Both the position numbers and the translations under genes were made by a program. The notes beneath the pieces are model-generated. The model saw only the letters and a list, made by a program, of their open reading frames with translations, did not search any database and was not told the DNA's origin. From NCBI RefSeq assembly GCF_039525035.1, contig NZ_BAAAHE010000035.1, positions 1 through 64,000 on the forward strand: a DNA stretch of 64,000 nt, in the 5' to 3' direction. Positions 1 through 9,280 of the stretch are shown piece by piece. How positions within the stretch are numbered: position 1 is the stretch's first letter; every line of letters starts with the position of its first letter. The stretch is from Sporichthya brevicatena (lineage in GTDB: Bacteria; Actinomycetota; Actinomycetes; Sporichthyales; Sporichthyaceae).

Positions 1-59
1 TCAACCAGCTCGCAGGAACCGGAACCAGCTAACGGAGTCTCCATCAAACCCGGGGCGAT

Positions 60-200
60 TCAAATCGTCTGCACGTCGTAGCCGAACGACCGCAACTGAC
101 CTTCGAGGCTCTGGCGGACCGTCTCGCTGGGGACGCCGATGTCTCTGACCACGCCAATGATGAGCTCAACACCGATGCCTGGATCGGGTTCGCTGTGCAC
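60..200 (-). pseudogene. Remnant of an antiphage dCTP-deaminase-like protein (N-terminus only)
   Basis: A 46-codon minus-strand reading frame starts at GTG 200, just after a purine-rich GAGGTGGAAG stretch, and stops at TGA 62-60. It reads as the first beta-alpha unit of a P-loop protein: an ELIIGVVRDIGV strand/loop, a helix, then SFGYDVQTI. This pattern is typical of the N-terminus of bacterial antiphage dCTP-deaminase (AvcD/DCD-type) proteins, as I recall that family. No Walker A lysine and no deaminase zinc motif follow, because the frame ends at once and the window edge comes 59 bases later. It is therefore a decayed or truncated gene, not a working enzyme. The family call rests on a short segment and on memory. 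Confidence 0.4.
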
Positions 201-401
201 CTTCCACCTCGTTCCCGCCAGCCGATGCGATTCCGACCGAGGTTACGGACACCTTCTGACACTTCTCCGCGCGCGTGCGCCGGGGCATCGTGGGTTCAGG
301 CGCAGCGGGCGCACCTCAACCCCGCGCAACGTGCGCGCCGATAGCCTCTGATCAGACTGCCGCGCAACGGCGTGGTCGAGTACGGCGTGAGGAGGCGCCC
401 G
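201..401. other. Leader region of the helicase cluster
   Basis: No convincing gene is seen between the minus-strand remnant and the first helicase. The promoter for the cluster should lie here, but I see no clear -35/-10 pair. The last bases hold a strong TGAGGAGG ribosome-binding site (388-395), six bases before GTG 402. That site decides the start of the next gene. Confidence 0.4.
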
Positions 402-3400
402 GTGCCAGAGCTCTTGCCGAGTGTTCAAGCAGGGGCGATTCGAGACAGCCTGACCGATTACCTGACCACCACCTTCGCCCTCACGGACGAGGACGCCCGC
501 CGGGCGCTCGCCGAGTTCCTCGGCGACCCGGCCAATGGCCTGTTCAAGGGCCCGTACGTCCGGCTGCGGCTACCGTTCCGCCCCGCGGCCGAGGGCTGGC
601 GGGACGTCCTCGACTGGTTCCCGGAAGGCGCCCCGCCGCCCTACGGGCACCAGGCCGCGGCCTACGCCCGGCTGAGCAGCGCAGCCCTGTTCGGGCCGGA
701 GCGGCGGCCGCAGCCGACGCTGGTCACCACCGGCACCGGGTCGGGCAAGACCGAGGCGTTCCTGCACCCGATCCTCGACCACGCGCTGCGCGCCAAACGG
801 GCCGGCATCACCGGCACCAAGGCCATCGTGCTGTACCCGATGAACGCCCTCGCCAACGACCAGGCCGGCCGCCTCACCAAGCTGCTCGTGAACGACCCCG
901 GCCTCGGGGGAGTGACCGCCGCCCTCTACACCGGCGAGAAGGGCAAGCTGCGCACCAAGGTCACCGCCGACGGGCTCATCACCGACCGGGCCGTCATCCG
1001 CAGCGACCCACCCGACATCCTGCTCACCAACTACAAGATGCTCGACCAGCTCCTGCTGCGCCGGGCCGACGCGGACCTGTGGGCCAAGAGCGCCCACAGC
1101 CTCCAGTACCTCGTCCTCGACGAGTTCCATACCTACGACGGCGCCCAGGGCACCGACGTCGCCATGCTGCTCCGCCGCCTGGGCCTCGCCCTCAAGAGCC
1201 ACTGGGCCGCCGACGACCCGCAGTTCACCCCCGACGACTGGGCCCGGCCGCTCGGCCGCATCACCCCCGTCGCCACCTCCGCGACCCTCGGCGACGGCGG
1301 CGACCCCGCCACCATGCTCGAGTTCGCCGCCACCGTCTTCGGCGAACCGTTCCCCGCCGACGCGGTCGTCACCGAGACCCGCCTCGGCGTCGACGAGTGG
1401 ATCGGCGATGCCCCCGCCCGGGTGGCCGCCGACGGGTACACCCCGGTCAACCTCGCCGCGGCCACCGGCGTCGACTGGTTCGGGTTCGCCGACCTCGGCC
1501 GCACCGACGGCGCCGCGCTGTGCCGGCAGGTCCTCGGCGCCCTGTACGCCCTCGACCCCGCCGAGACGGACGACCTCGACGCCGACCGTGCGCTCGACCT
1601 GCTCAAGGCGCACCCGCTCACCCCGCGCCTGCTGGAGGCAGCCCGCGAGGCCGTCCCGCTGCGCGACCTCGCGGTCACCCTGTTCGCCGACCACGCCGAC
1701 GGCGCCGAGGAGTTCCTCGTCGCGCTGCTCGCGGCGTTCAGCCACGTCCGCGCGAAGGTCGGTCGCGCCGCCGCCAACGTCGACCTGCACCTCTGGGTCC
1801 GCGAACTCACCCGCATCGACCGCTCCGTCTCCGCGGTCCCGCGCTACCGATGGGCCGACGACGGCGAGCACGCCGACCACGCGGACGAGCCGACGGCGGA
1901 CACCGGCCTCGCGCTCCCCGCGCTGTTCTGCCGCCACTGCGGCCGCTCCGGGTGGGGCGTCGTCCTCGCCCCCACCGGCCATGACCTCGACGGCGCCGAC
2001 GAACAGATCCGCCGCCGCAAACTCGCCCGCGACGCCCGCTACCGTCCGCTGCTGCACGCCCCCACCGAAGGCGACGCCGTGATCGCCGAGGCCGCCGGGC
2101 AACCCGAACCTCGGCTCGTGCCCGGCCTGCGGTGGCTCGCCGTCCGCGAACGACAACTGCTTCCTCACCCACCCAGCAACACCGCCGACTTCCGCGGCGG
2201 CTCCGTGCTGCCGGTCCTCACCCACACCGGCGACGACGCCGGCGACCGATCCATCGACGACACCTGCCCCGCCTGCGGGCAGAAGGACGCGATCCGGTGG
2301 CTCGGTTCGGCCATCGCCACCCTGCTGTCCGTCACGCTGTCCACCCTGTTCGGGACCGAGAACCTCGACGAACGCGAGAAGAAGGCACTCGTCTTCACCG
2401 ACAGCGTCCAGGACGCCGCCCACCGCGCCGGGTTCGTGCAGACCCGCTCCTACAGCCTCACCCTGCGCGCCGTGCTGCGCGAAGCCGTCGGCCGTGAACC
2501 GATCGACCTGCAAGCCCTCGTCGACCAGGTCATCGCCAACGCCGGCGACGACCGGCACCGCCGGTACCGCATCGTCCCGCCCGACCTCGCGGACAAGGAA
2601 CAGTTCGAACCGTTCTGGAAGCGCGCCAAACTGCGCGAGGTCCCCACCGGTGTCCGCAACCGCGTCAAACTGCGCCTGCTGCTCGACGCGACACTGGAGT
2701 TCGGGCTGCAGTCCCGCACCGGGCGCACCCTCGAACGCACCGGGAGCGTCGCCGCCGAGGTGGCCGTCGGCCCCGCCGCACTGCTGCGTGCCGCCGACCA
2801 GGCCATCGAGGAGGCCGGCGGGCTCGGCACGCTCGACCTGATCGAGGGCCCCGACGCTGCCCGACGCACCGCCTGGGTCCGCGGCGTGCTCGAGCGCATG
2901 CGCGAACGCGGCGCCATCGAGCACAAGTGGTTCCACCGCTACCAGCAGGAGGACGGCGCCCGCTTCTCCATCTGGGGTGGTCGGCCCCGCGCCGAGGGCA
3001 TGCCCGCGTTCCCCGCAGGCCGGCCCGCGCCCGGCTATCCGCGCGTCGGGGGAGTCAACGACAAACGCAGCGACCTCGACCCGGTCACCGCCACCCAGAG
3101 CTGGTACGCGCTGTGGACCGCGAAATGCCTCGGCCTGGACCCGCAGAACGGCTCGAAGCTCGCGCGGCTGCTGTTCCAACGCCTCGCGCAGGCCGACGTC
3201 ATCACCGCCGTCACCTCCAAGTCCGGCGCCCAGATCTACCAGCTGCCCGCCTCGTCGATCGTCGTCGCCGAGGTGCCGCTCGCCGACCTCGCCGGCAAAC
3301 GCCACGAACTGCTCTGCCCGACCTGCCAGGCGGACACCCCGGCCAGCCCCACCGTGGTCGCCCAACTCGACGGCGCCCCCTGCCTTGTCGCGCGGTGCAA

Positions 3401-6400
3401 GGGAACGCTGACGCCGGCCGCGCGGGCCGACAACTTCTATCGGCGCCTCTACGCCTCCGCGGACATGCGGCGCGTCGTCGCGCGCGAGCACACCAGCCTG
3501 CTGCCCGACGAGGACCGCCGCGCCTACGAGGACTCGTTCAGGTCCGCCCACGCCGAACCGCAGGCACCCAATGTCCTCGTGGCCACCCCGACGCTGGAGA
3601 TGGGCATCGACATCGGGGACCTGTCCGCCGTGATGCTCGCCGGCCTGCCCCGCAGCGTCGCCTCCTACCTCCAGCGGGTCGGGCGCGCGGGTCGTCTCAC
3701 CGGTAACGCGCTGTGCCTGTCCTTCGTCACCGGCCGTGGCGACCAACTGCCCCGGCTCGGCGATCCCCTCTCCGTCATCAACGGCGACGTCCGCCCGCCC
3801 GCCACCTACCTGGACGCCGAGGAGATCCTGCGCCGCCAGTACATCGCCTCGATCGCCGACGTCATCGCCCGCGACCCGAACGGTGTCCACCCGGCCACCG
3901 CCAAGGAGGCCATCGGAAGCACGGGCGAGGGCAGCTACCTCGGCTCGCTCATCGACCTCGCGGAGACCCGATCCACCGAGCTGCTCGACGCCTTCCTCGG
4001 CACCTTCGACGGGCTCGCCGACTCGGCGCGGGACCGGCTGCGCGAGTGGGCCACGCGGCCCTCCGGCGGGCCGGTGGGCAGTAGCGCGCTGGCCCAACGG
4101 CTGCACCACGCCTCGCAGCGGTGGGCCACCACCGTGGAGACCCTCGAGCACCGGCGCAAGGCCATTCACGCCTCGCTGCCCGACCTCCAACAGCGCGCCG
4201 AGGTCCTCGACTCCGAGGGCCGCCCGCAGAAGGCTCCCGGCGCCTCCGAGGAGGACGTCCAGGCCTACCGCAGTGCCAAGGCCGCACTGCGTCTGACGGA
4301 CAGTCAGCTTGCTGACCTGCGCGGGGAGTACTGGATCGGAGTGCTCGAGGAGCACGGGCTGCTGCCCAACTACACCCTGCTCGGCGACGGCGTCGAACTG
4401 GACGTCGCGCTGTCCTACGTCGACCCCGAGAGTGGCGACTACCGCACGGATTCCCACCGCTACCGGCGCGGCGGCGCGATGGCGCTGCGCGAGTTCGCTC
4501 CCGGCGCCACCTTCTACGCGGGCGGGAGCCGCATCAAGGTCGACGCCATCGAACTTGGCCACGACGCCCAGGCCGTGCGGACCTGGATCCATTGCGCCGA
4601 GTGCGGTTACGCGCGCGACCTGGCCATCGAGGGTCCGGTCGCCACGTGCCCGCGGTGCGCGAGCCCCGGCATCGCGGATGTCAACCAGCGCATCGACGTC
4701 GTCGAACTCGAGCAGGTCTACTCCGCGATGCGTCGCGACGACGCCGCCATCACCGACGAACGCGACGAGCGCGACCGCGGCGTCTACACCATCCAGGTCG
4801 CGGCCGACATCGACCGCGACCGCATCACCCGCGAGTGGTACGTCGAGAACTACGGCTTCGGCGCCAAACACCTGCGCGACCTGACCATCCGCTGGCTCAA
4901 CCTCGGACCGGCCGGCGCGAGGGGCCCGCAACGCGACATCGCCGGCGCGGTCCTGGCGCCCGCCCTCTTCCGGGTGTGCGCGGCCTGCGGCCAACTGGAC
5001 ACGGGCAGTGGCGTGAACATGCCGCACGAACACCGGCCCTGGTGCCCCAACCGGAAGCTCGCCGAAGAACGCGTCCGCACTGTTGCGCTGTCCCGGACGC
5101 TGCGCACCGAGGGCCTCGTCGTGCGCCTGCCCTACTCGGTGACCCTCGGCGACACCTTCGCCCTACCGAGCCTCTCCGCCGCGCTGCTGCTCGGCCTGCG
5201 CGAACGCCTCGGCGGGGCGCCCGACCACCTCCAGCTCGAGGTGATCGTCGACCCCACCGCGCAGAACGACGCCGCGAACCCGAAGGCGCTGCTGCTCCAC
5301 GACGTCGTCCCCGGCGGCACCGGGTACCTCGCCGAACTCGCCGAACCCGCCGCGGTCTGGACGATCCTCCGGCGTGCGTGGGAACTGCTGCGGGACTGCG
5401 CGTGCCAGCACGAAGAACGCCTCGCGTGCCACCGCTGTCTGTTGCCGTTCGCCGCGCCGCACCTGGTCCGGCTCACCTCGCGGGCCGCGGCTGAGCGGCA
5501 CCTGCGGGAGATCCTGACCGCCGACGGCGAGGGCGAACCGCCCGAGGCGATGAGCTGGACGTGCACCGAGACCGCCCATGTGGAGCAGGATCCGGAGTCC
5601 TGGCTGGAAAAGCGGTTCCGTCAGGTCCTGCTCGATCGGTTGAAGTCCATGGGCGCCACCGTCAGGGAACAGCCCACCTCCGAGGGCAACAAGCTGACCA
5701 TCACCCTCGGCGGAGGCCGGGTCTGGACCCTCGAACCGCAGCAGAACATGCTCGGCTCCAAGCCCGACTTCGTCCTCCGCGGGCAGGGCGTCCCGGACCT
5801 CGTGGTCTTCACCGACGGCTGGAAGTACCACGCCAGCCCGTCCCACCCGCGCGTGGCCGACGACGCGATCAAACGCGCCACGCTCCGGGACAGCGGCCGC
5901 GTCGTCCTCGCCGTCACCGCGCCGGACATCGAGACCGCCCGGACGGGTACAACGCCCGAGCCGCCGCCGTGGTGGGAACCGACGATGCAGGGCGAACTCA
6001 TGGCGATGTCGTCGGGTGCGCTGAACTCCACGTCCCTCAGTTGGGCCCTCGGCAATCCCATCGATCTCATGCTGGGTTGGATCCAGAACCCGCGCCCGGA
6101 TGACCTGAGCCGGTTGGCGTCCTGGGTCCCGTGGTTCCTCGCCGGCCGGTCTCGTACCGGCGCCGACCTGGTCGTCGGGGGAGTCGTCGTCGAGTACGAC
6201 GCGTTCACGGCACCGGCGGTGCGGGACGTCGACAACTCGTGGGTGTGGTCCCAAAACACGGTCGCCCTCGCCGCGACCGCCGACGGGGATCCGAGCGCAG
6301 CCTCGGTCGTTCTGAGCCTCGACGACCGCACGCATCAGCTCGGCGCAGACGGCGCCAAGGAGGCCTGGCGGGAGTGGCTCCGGTTGAGCAATCTGCTCAA

Positions 6401-6776
6401 CCTCCGCACCCCGCCCGCGCACATCACCACACGCACGCTGCTCGAAAGCGGAGCTGAACCCGCCACCGAGACGACCACGACGCTGACCGTCACGATCCCG
6501 CCACCGTGGAAGAACCTGTACGACAGCGCCACTGACGCCGAGCGCGACGCGATCCTGCGGATGGCCTCGGACCCGCGCATAACCGTTCCCGAGCAGGGCT
6601 TGGAGACCGACGACGGGATCGCCCTCGGCCTCGCGTGGCCGGCCCAGCGAGTGGTGTCCGACGCGGGCATGAGCGAGGAAGACCTGGCCGACCTCGAGAA
6701 GCACCGCTGGACCGTGTGGCGCACGGACGGCGATCCGCCCCCTCGGCTCTCGCCCGACGATGACGGAAAGCGATAA
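402..6776 (+). CDS. Large DEAD/DEAH-type helicase with DUF1998 zinc region and nuclease-like C-terminus
   Basis: A 2124-aa superfamily 2 helicase. Walker A TGTGSGKTE lies near residue 110, box II DEFH near 238, a SAT motif near 292, and MGIDIGD and QRVGRAGR (motifs V/VI) near 1066-1090. CxxC knuckles are spread between the motor halves and after them (about 510, 621, 972, 1398-1415, 1526). A DUF1998-type end follows, with GGTGYLAEL and a CACQ...CHRCL cluster near 1637-1680. Beyond it a tail of about 440 aa carries WLEKRF, KPDFVL and FTDGWKYH, which resembles the Vsr-like PD-(D/E)XK nucleases found on some such helicases. GTG 402 is chosen over GTG 372 because of the TGAGGAGG site. The next gene starts 3 bases after the stop. 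The length and the DUF1998 region recall DruE of Druantia and DrmA of DISARM. A role in phage or plasmid defence is inferred, not shown. Confidence 0.85.
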   Translation: MPELLPSVQAGAIRDSLTDYLTTTFALTDEDARRALAEFLGDPANGLFKGPYVRLRLPFRPAAEGWRDVLDWFPEGAPPPYGHQAAAYARLSSAALFGPERRPQPTLVTTGTGSGKTEAFLHPILDHALRAKRAGITGTKAIVLYPMNALANDQAGRLTKLLVNDPGLGGVTAALYTGEKGKLRTKVTADGLITDRAVIRSDPPDILLTNYKMLDQLLLRRADADLWAKSAHSLQYLVLDEFHTYDGAQGTDVAMLLRRLGLALKSHWAADDPQFTPDDWARPLGRITPVATSATLGDGGDPATMLEFAATVFGEPFPADAVVTETRLGVDEWIGDAPARVAADGYTPVNLAAATGVDWFGFADLGRTDGAALCRQVLGALYALDPAETDDLDADRALDLLKAHPLTPRLLEAAREAVPLRDLAVTLFADHADGAEEFLVALLAAFSHVRAKVGRAAANVDLHLWVRELTRIDRSVSAVPRYRWADDGEHADHADEPTADTGLALPALFCRHCGRSGWGVVLAPTGHDLDGADEQIRRRKLARDARYRPLLHAPTEGDAVIAEAAGQPEPRLVPGLRWLAVRERQLLPHPPSNTADFRGGSVLPVLTHTGDDAGDRSIDDTCPACGQKDAIRWLGSAIATLLSVTLSTLFGTENLDEREKKALVFTDSVQDAAHRAGFVQTRSYSLTLRAVLREAVGREPIDLQALVDQVIANAGDDRHRRYRIVPPDLADKEQFEPFWKRAKLREVPTGVRNRVKLRLLLDATLEFGLQSRTGRTLERTGSVAAEVAVGPAALLRAADQAIEEAGGLGTLDLIEGPDAARRTAWVRGVLERMRERGAIEHKWFHRYQQEDGARFSIWGGRPRAEGMPAFPAGRPAPGYPRVGGVNDKRSDLDPVTATQSWYALWTAKCLGLDPQNGSKLARLLFQRLAQADVITAVTSKSGAQIYQLPASSIVVAEVPLADLAGKRHELLCPTCQADTPASPTVVAQLDGAPCLVARCKGTLTPAARADNFYRRLYASADMRRVVAREHTSLLPDEDRRAYEDSFRSAHAEPQAPNVLVATPTLEMGIDIGDLSAVMLAGLPRSVASYLQRVGRAGRLTGNALCLSFVTGRGDQLPRLGDPLSVINGDVRPPATYLDAEEILRRQYIASIADVIARDPNGVHPATAKEAIGSTGEGSYLGSLIDLAETRSTELLDAFLGTFDGLADSARDRLREWATRPSGGPVGSSALAQRLHHASQRWATTVETLEHRRKAIHASLPDLQQRAEVLDSEGRPQKAPGASEEDVQAYRSAKAALRLTDSQLADLRGEYWIGVLEEHGLLPNYTLLGDGVELDVALSYVDPESGDYRTDSHRYRRGGAMALREFAPGATFYAGGSRIKVDAIELGHDAQAVRTWIHCAECGYARDLAIEGPVATCPRCASPGIADVNQRIDVVELEQVYSAMRRDDAAITDERDERDRGVYTIQVAADIDRDRITREWYVENYGFGAKHLRDLTIRWLNLGPAGARGPQRDIAGAVLAPALFRVCAACGQLDTGSGVNMPHEHRPWCPNRKLAEERVRTVALSRTLRTEGLVVRLPYSVTLGDTFALPSLSAALLLGLRERLGGAPDHLQLEVIVDPTAQNDAANPKALLLHDVVPGGTGYLAELAEPAAVWTILRRAWELLRDCACQHEERLACHRCLLPFAAPHLVRLTSRAAAERHLREILTADGEGEPPEAMSWTCTETAHVEQDPESWLEKRFRQVLLDRLKSMGATVREQPTSEGNKLTITLGGGRVWTLEPQQNMLGSKPDFVLRGQGVPDLVVFTDGWKYHASPSHPRVADDAIKRATLRDSGRVVLAVTAPDIETARTGTTPEPPPWWEPTMQGELMAMSSGALNSTSLSWALGNPIDLMLGWIQNPRPDDLSRLASWVPWFLAGRSRTGADLVVGGVVVEYDAFTAPAVRDVDNSWVWSQNTVALAATADGDPSAASVVLSLDDRTHQLGADGAKEAWREWLRLSNLLNLRTPPAHITTRTLLESGAEPATETTTTLTVTIPPPWKNLYDSATDAERDAILRMASDPRITVPEQGLETDDGIALGLAWPAQRVVSDAGMSEEDLADLEKHRWTVWRTDGDPPPRLSPDDDGKR

Positions 6777-6779
6777 CTC

Positions 6780-8999
6780 ATGCCGCAGATCGTGATGGCG
6801 CCCAGCAAGGGCGGCGACGTGGACACGTCGGTGAAGAAGCAGGCCTTCGCCTTCCTCGAGAAGCTCTCGACCGACGACAGCCTCGCCGGCCTCCACATCG
6901 AACCCATCGCCGGATGCATCGACGAGAGAGTTCGCACCGGCCGGGTCAACGACTTCTGGCGCGCCGTGCTGTTCAAGCTGCAAGGCCACGGCAAGGACGC
7001 CCACTACATCTACATCGGCGTCTGGCCGCACGACGAAGCCATCGCCATCGCGCGTAAATCGCGGCTGTCCGTCAATCCGGTCAACGGCATCGCCGAGCTC
7101 ATCACCGCGACGGACGGCGCAGTCCCGGCGGCCGCCCCCGCGCGGCCGATTCAGGCGCCGAAGGCCGAAGCCCCGCCGTCCCTGCTCGGGTCGCGTGGAT
7201 TCGATCTGCAGTCTCTCGTCGAGGATCTCGGCATCGACCCCGACCTCGCCCGCGCCGCGCTGGCGGCGACCTCCGAGGACGAGATGTTGGTCCTCGCCGA
7301 GACGGCGGTGCAGTGGCAGGGTCTGGCGCTGATCGACCTCGCGAGTGGCACTCCGTTGTGGACGGTCAAGGCCACGCTCGGTCTCGACACCCCGGTGGAG
7401 CCGCATCCTGAACCGGCCACGCCCGAGCAGGAGGACGACGCGCTCATCGCGGCGCTGCAGCATCCGGCGGCGAGGCTCCAGTTCGCGCTCATCGAGGACA
7501 ACGAGGAACTGCGGAGGGCGCTGGAGGACGGCGATTTCGCTGCGTGGCGCGTGTTCCTCCACCCCGAGCAGCGCAAGTACGCGAGCCAGTCCTACAACGG
7601 GCCGTTCCGCCTCTCCGGCGGCGCCGGCACCGGGAAGACTGTCGTCCTCGTGCACCGGGCGCGGCATCTGGCTCGGCAGAACCCGGCGGCCCGGATCCTG
7701 CTCACGACCTACACCCGCACCCTCGCCGAGGCAATGGACCACGCACTCCAGCGGCTCGACCCGACCCTGCCGCGGGCGTCGAAGCTTGGTGATTCGGGCG
7801 TGTACGTGACGGGCATCGACGCCGCCGCCCGCGCCGTGCTCGTGGGCGCGAAAGACCTCGCGATGGATCTGGAGTCCGTCCTCGGTGTGCGGTCACCGGT
7901 GATCAGCGGCCGGACAGCGCAGAACGCCTGGGCGCAGGCCGCCGCGACGGTGCCCGAGTTGCCCGACGAGCTGAGCAGCGCCGCTTTCCTGAGCGCGGAG
8001 TACGCGATGGTCGTGCTGCCTGGACGCATCACGACCCGCGACGAGTACCTCACCGCACGCCGCCCCGGCCGTGGCGTGGCGTTGGACCGGAAGAAGCGGA
8101 TCGCTGTGTGGGCGGCGATCGAGGCCTATCGGAGCGGGGCGTCCATCGAAGGAAGCATCGATTTCGCCGAGGTCCCGGCGGTCGCCGCCGCGCATCTCGA
8201 CCGGACGGCCGGCCAGTCGGGTACTCCGCGTGTCGATCACGTCCTGGTGGACGAGGGTCAGGATCTGACGCCCGCTCACTGGCAGTTCCTCCGTGCCCTC
8301 GTCGCGCCCGGTCCCAATGACCTGTTCATCGCCGAGGACGCCCATCAACGCATCTACGGCCAGTCGGTGGTGCTCGGCCGCTACGGCATCCAGATCGTGG
8401 GCCGCTCGCAGCGGCTCCGGTTGAACTACCGCACGACGGCCGAGAACCTGCGGTACGCCGTGGGGGCGCTGAGCGGTGCCGCCTTCGTCGACCTCGAGGG
8501 CGAGCCGGAGGTTGCTGATTATCGCTCGGCGCGCAGCGGTCCGGCGCCGCGGATCATCCCGTGCCCCAGCCTGACGGCTGAACTCGATAAGGCGGCTGAG
8601 GAAGTGAGCCGTTGGCTGGCGGCTGGTGTCGAGCCGGAGGCAATCGGGTTGCTGGTCCGCGACTCCCACCAAGCGACGCAGCTCGCGCGGGGCCTGGACG
8701 ACCGTGGCGTGGCGGTCCGCGTCGTCGAACAGGGCGCCCCGCGCCCCGGCCGGCCGCTGGTGATGACGATGCATCGCGCGAAGGGCATGGAGTTCTCGCG
8801 GGTCCTCATCGCCGGCGCCAACGCGGACCTGCTCCCGGCTGAGTACCTGCTCAAGGGTCTGACCGACGCCGACCGCATGGACGTACTCGCTCGCGAGCGG
8901 TCGTTGCTCTACGTGGCCATGACGAGGGCTCGGGACGAACTGCTCATCACCACCAGTGGTAGCCCGAGCAACTTACTGCCGACTACCGCTGTTTCTTGA
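6780..8999 (+). CDS. UvrD/Rep-type DNA helicase with RelE-like N-terminal domain
   Basis: A 739-aa superfamily 1A helicase. Motif I GGAGTGKT lies near residue 280, motif II DEGQD near 489, NYRTT near 549, HRAKGMEF near 664 and the AMTRARDE motif VI near 713. The first 95 residues look like a RelE/ParE-type fold: a leading helix, then GLHIEPI, DERVRTGRVNDFWRAV and GVWPHDEA, with conserved Arg and His residues as in that toxin family. Residues 95-270 form a linker and an Asp/Glu-rich helical part. ATG 6780 lies 3 bases after the upstream helicase stop, so the two genes are surely co-transcribed. It probably unwinds or strips DNA for the cluster. Whether the RelE-like part cleaves RNA or only binds a partner cannot be told from sequence. 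Confidence 0.85.
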   Translation: MPQIVMAPSKGGDVDTSVKKQAFAFLEKLSTDDSLAGLHIEPIAGCIDERVRTGRVNDFWRAVLFKLQGHGKDAHYIYIGVWPHDEAIAIARKSRLSVNPVNGIAELITATDGAVPAAAPARPIQAPKAEAPPSLLGSRGFDLQSLVEDLGIDPDLARAALAATSEDEMLVLAETAVQWQGLALIDLASGTPLWTVKATLGLDTPVEPHPEPATPEQEDDALIAALQHPAARLQFALIEDNEELRRALEDGDFAAWRVFLHPEQRKYASQSYNGPFRLSGGAGTGKTVVLVHRARHLARQNPAARILLTTYTRTLAEAMDHALQRLDPTLPRASKLGDSGVYVTGIDAAARAVLVGAKDLAMDLESVLGVRSPVISGRTAQNAWAQAAATVPELPDELSSAAFLSAEYAMVVLPGRITTRDEYLTARRPGRGVALDRKKRIAVWAAIEAYRSGASIEGSIDFAEVPAVAAAHLDRTAGQSGTPRVDHVLVDEGQDLTPAHWQFLRALVAPGPNDLFIAEDAHQRIYGQSVVLGRYGIQIVGRSQRLRLNYRTTAENLRYAVGALSGAAFVDLEGEPEVADYRSARSGPAPRIIPCPSLTAELDKAAEEVSRWLAAGVEPEAIGLLVRDSHQATQLARGLDDRGVAVRVVEQGAPRPGRPLVMTMHRAKGMEFSRVLIAGANADLLPAEYLLKGLTDADRMDVLARERSLLYVAMTRARDELLITTSGSPSNLLPTTAVS

Positions 9000-9194
9000 C
9001 CGTCACCCTAGTCCGTGGGAATCAGTCCACGAGAAGGAACGGTTTGCGCGGCAGTGGCAGACTCCGGCAGCGGATTTGAGCCGGCGGGGTGCGCGTTGTG
9101 GGCTGAGCTCCGAACTGGCCGGCACCTGTGGGGCGGACCGGAAGTAGTACGAGTTCGATCAGTGCTGTGTGCTATGTGCTGCCCATCCGCCGAA

Positions 9195-9214
9195 CGGCCG
9201 ACCATCCTCGGCCG
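9195..9214. terminator. Inverted repeat in the gap inside the helicase cluster
   Basis: The 281-base gap between the UvrD gene and the third gene holds a perfect 7-bp inverted repeat, CGGCCGA / TCGGCCG with a 6-base loop (9195-9201 and 9208-9214), about 65 bases before GTG 9281. No T tract follows, so it could equally be an operator or a leader hairpin. The gap is the only place in the cluster where a second promoter could sit. Nothing else in the gap looks coding. Confidence 0.3.
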
Positions 9215-9280
9215 ACAAACCGATGCCGCCCGAACGGAGCCGCTGTTTAGCGTGAGACGTTGAGATCTTGGGGAGGCGTA

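Noticed and set aside
570-5033. Open reading frame of 1487 codons on the minus strand opposite the first helicase
   Set aside because: Its translation is Val/Gly/Asp/Ala/Arg-rich noise without domains, as expected in the antisense of a GC-rich gene; the plus strand carries all helicase motifs.
9015-9263. 82-codon plus-strand frame in the gap inside the helicase cluster
   Set aside because: No ribosome-binding site, no family pattern, and it would overlap the leader of the next gene. The region is better read as a regulatory gap.
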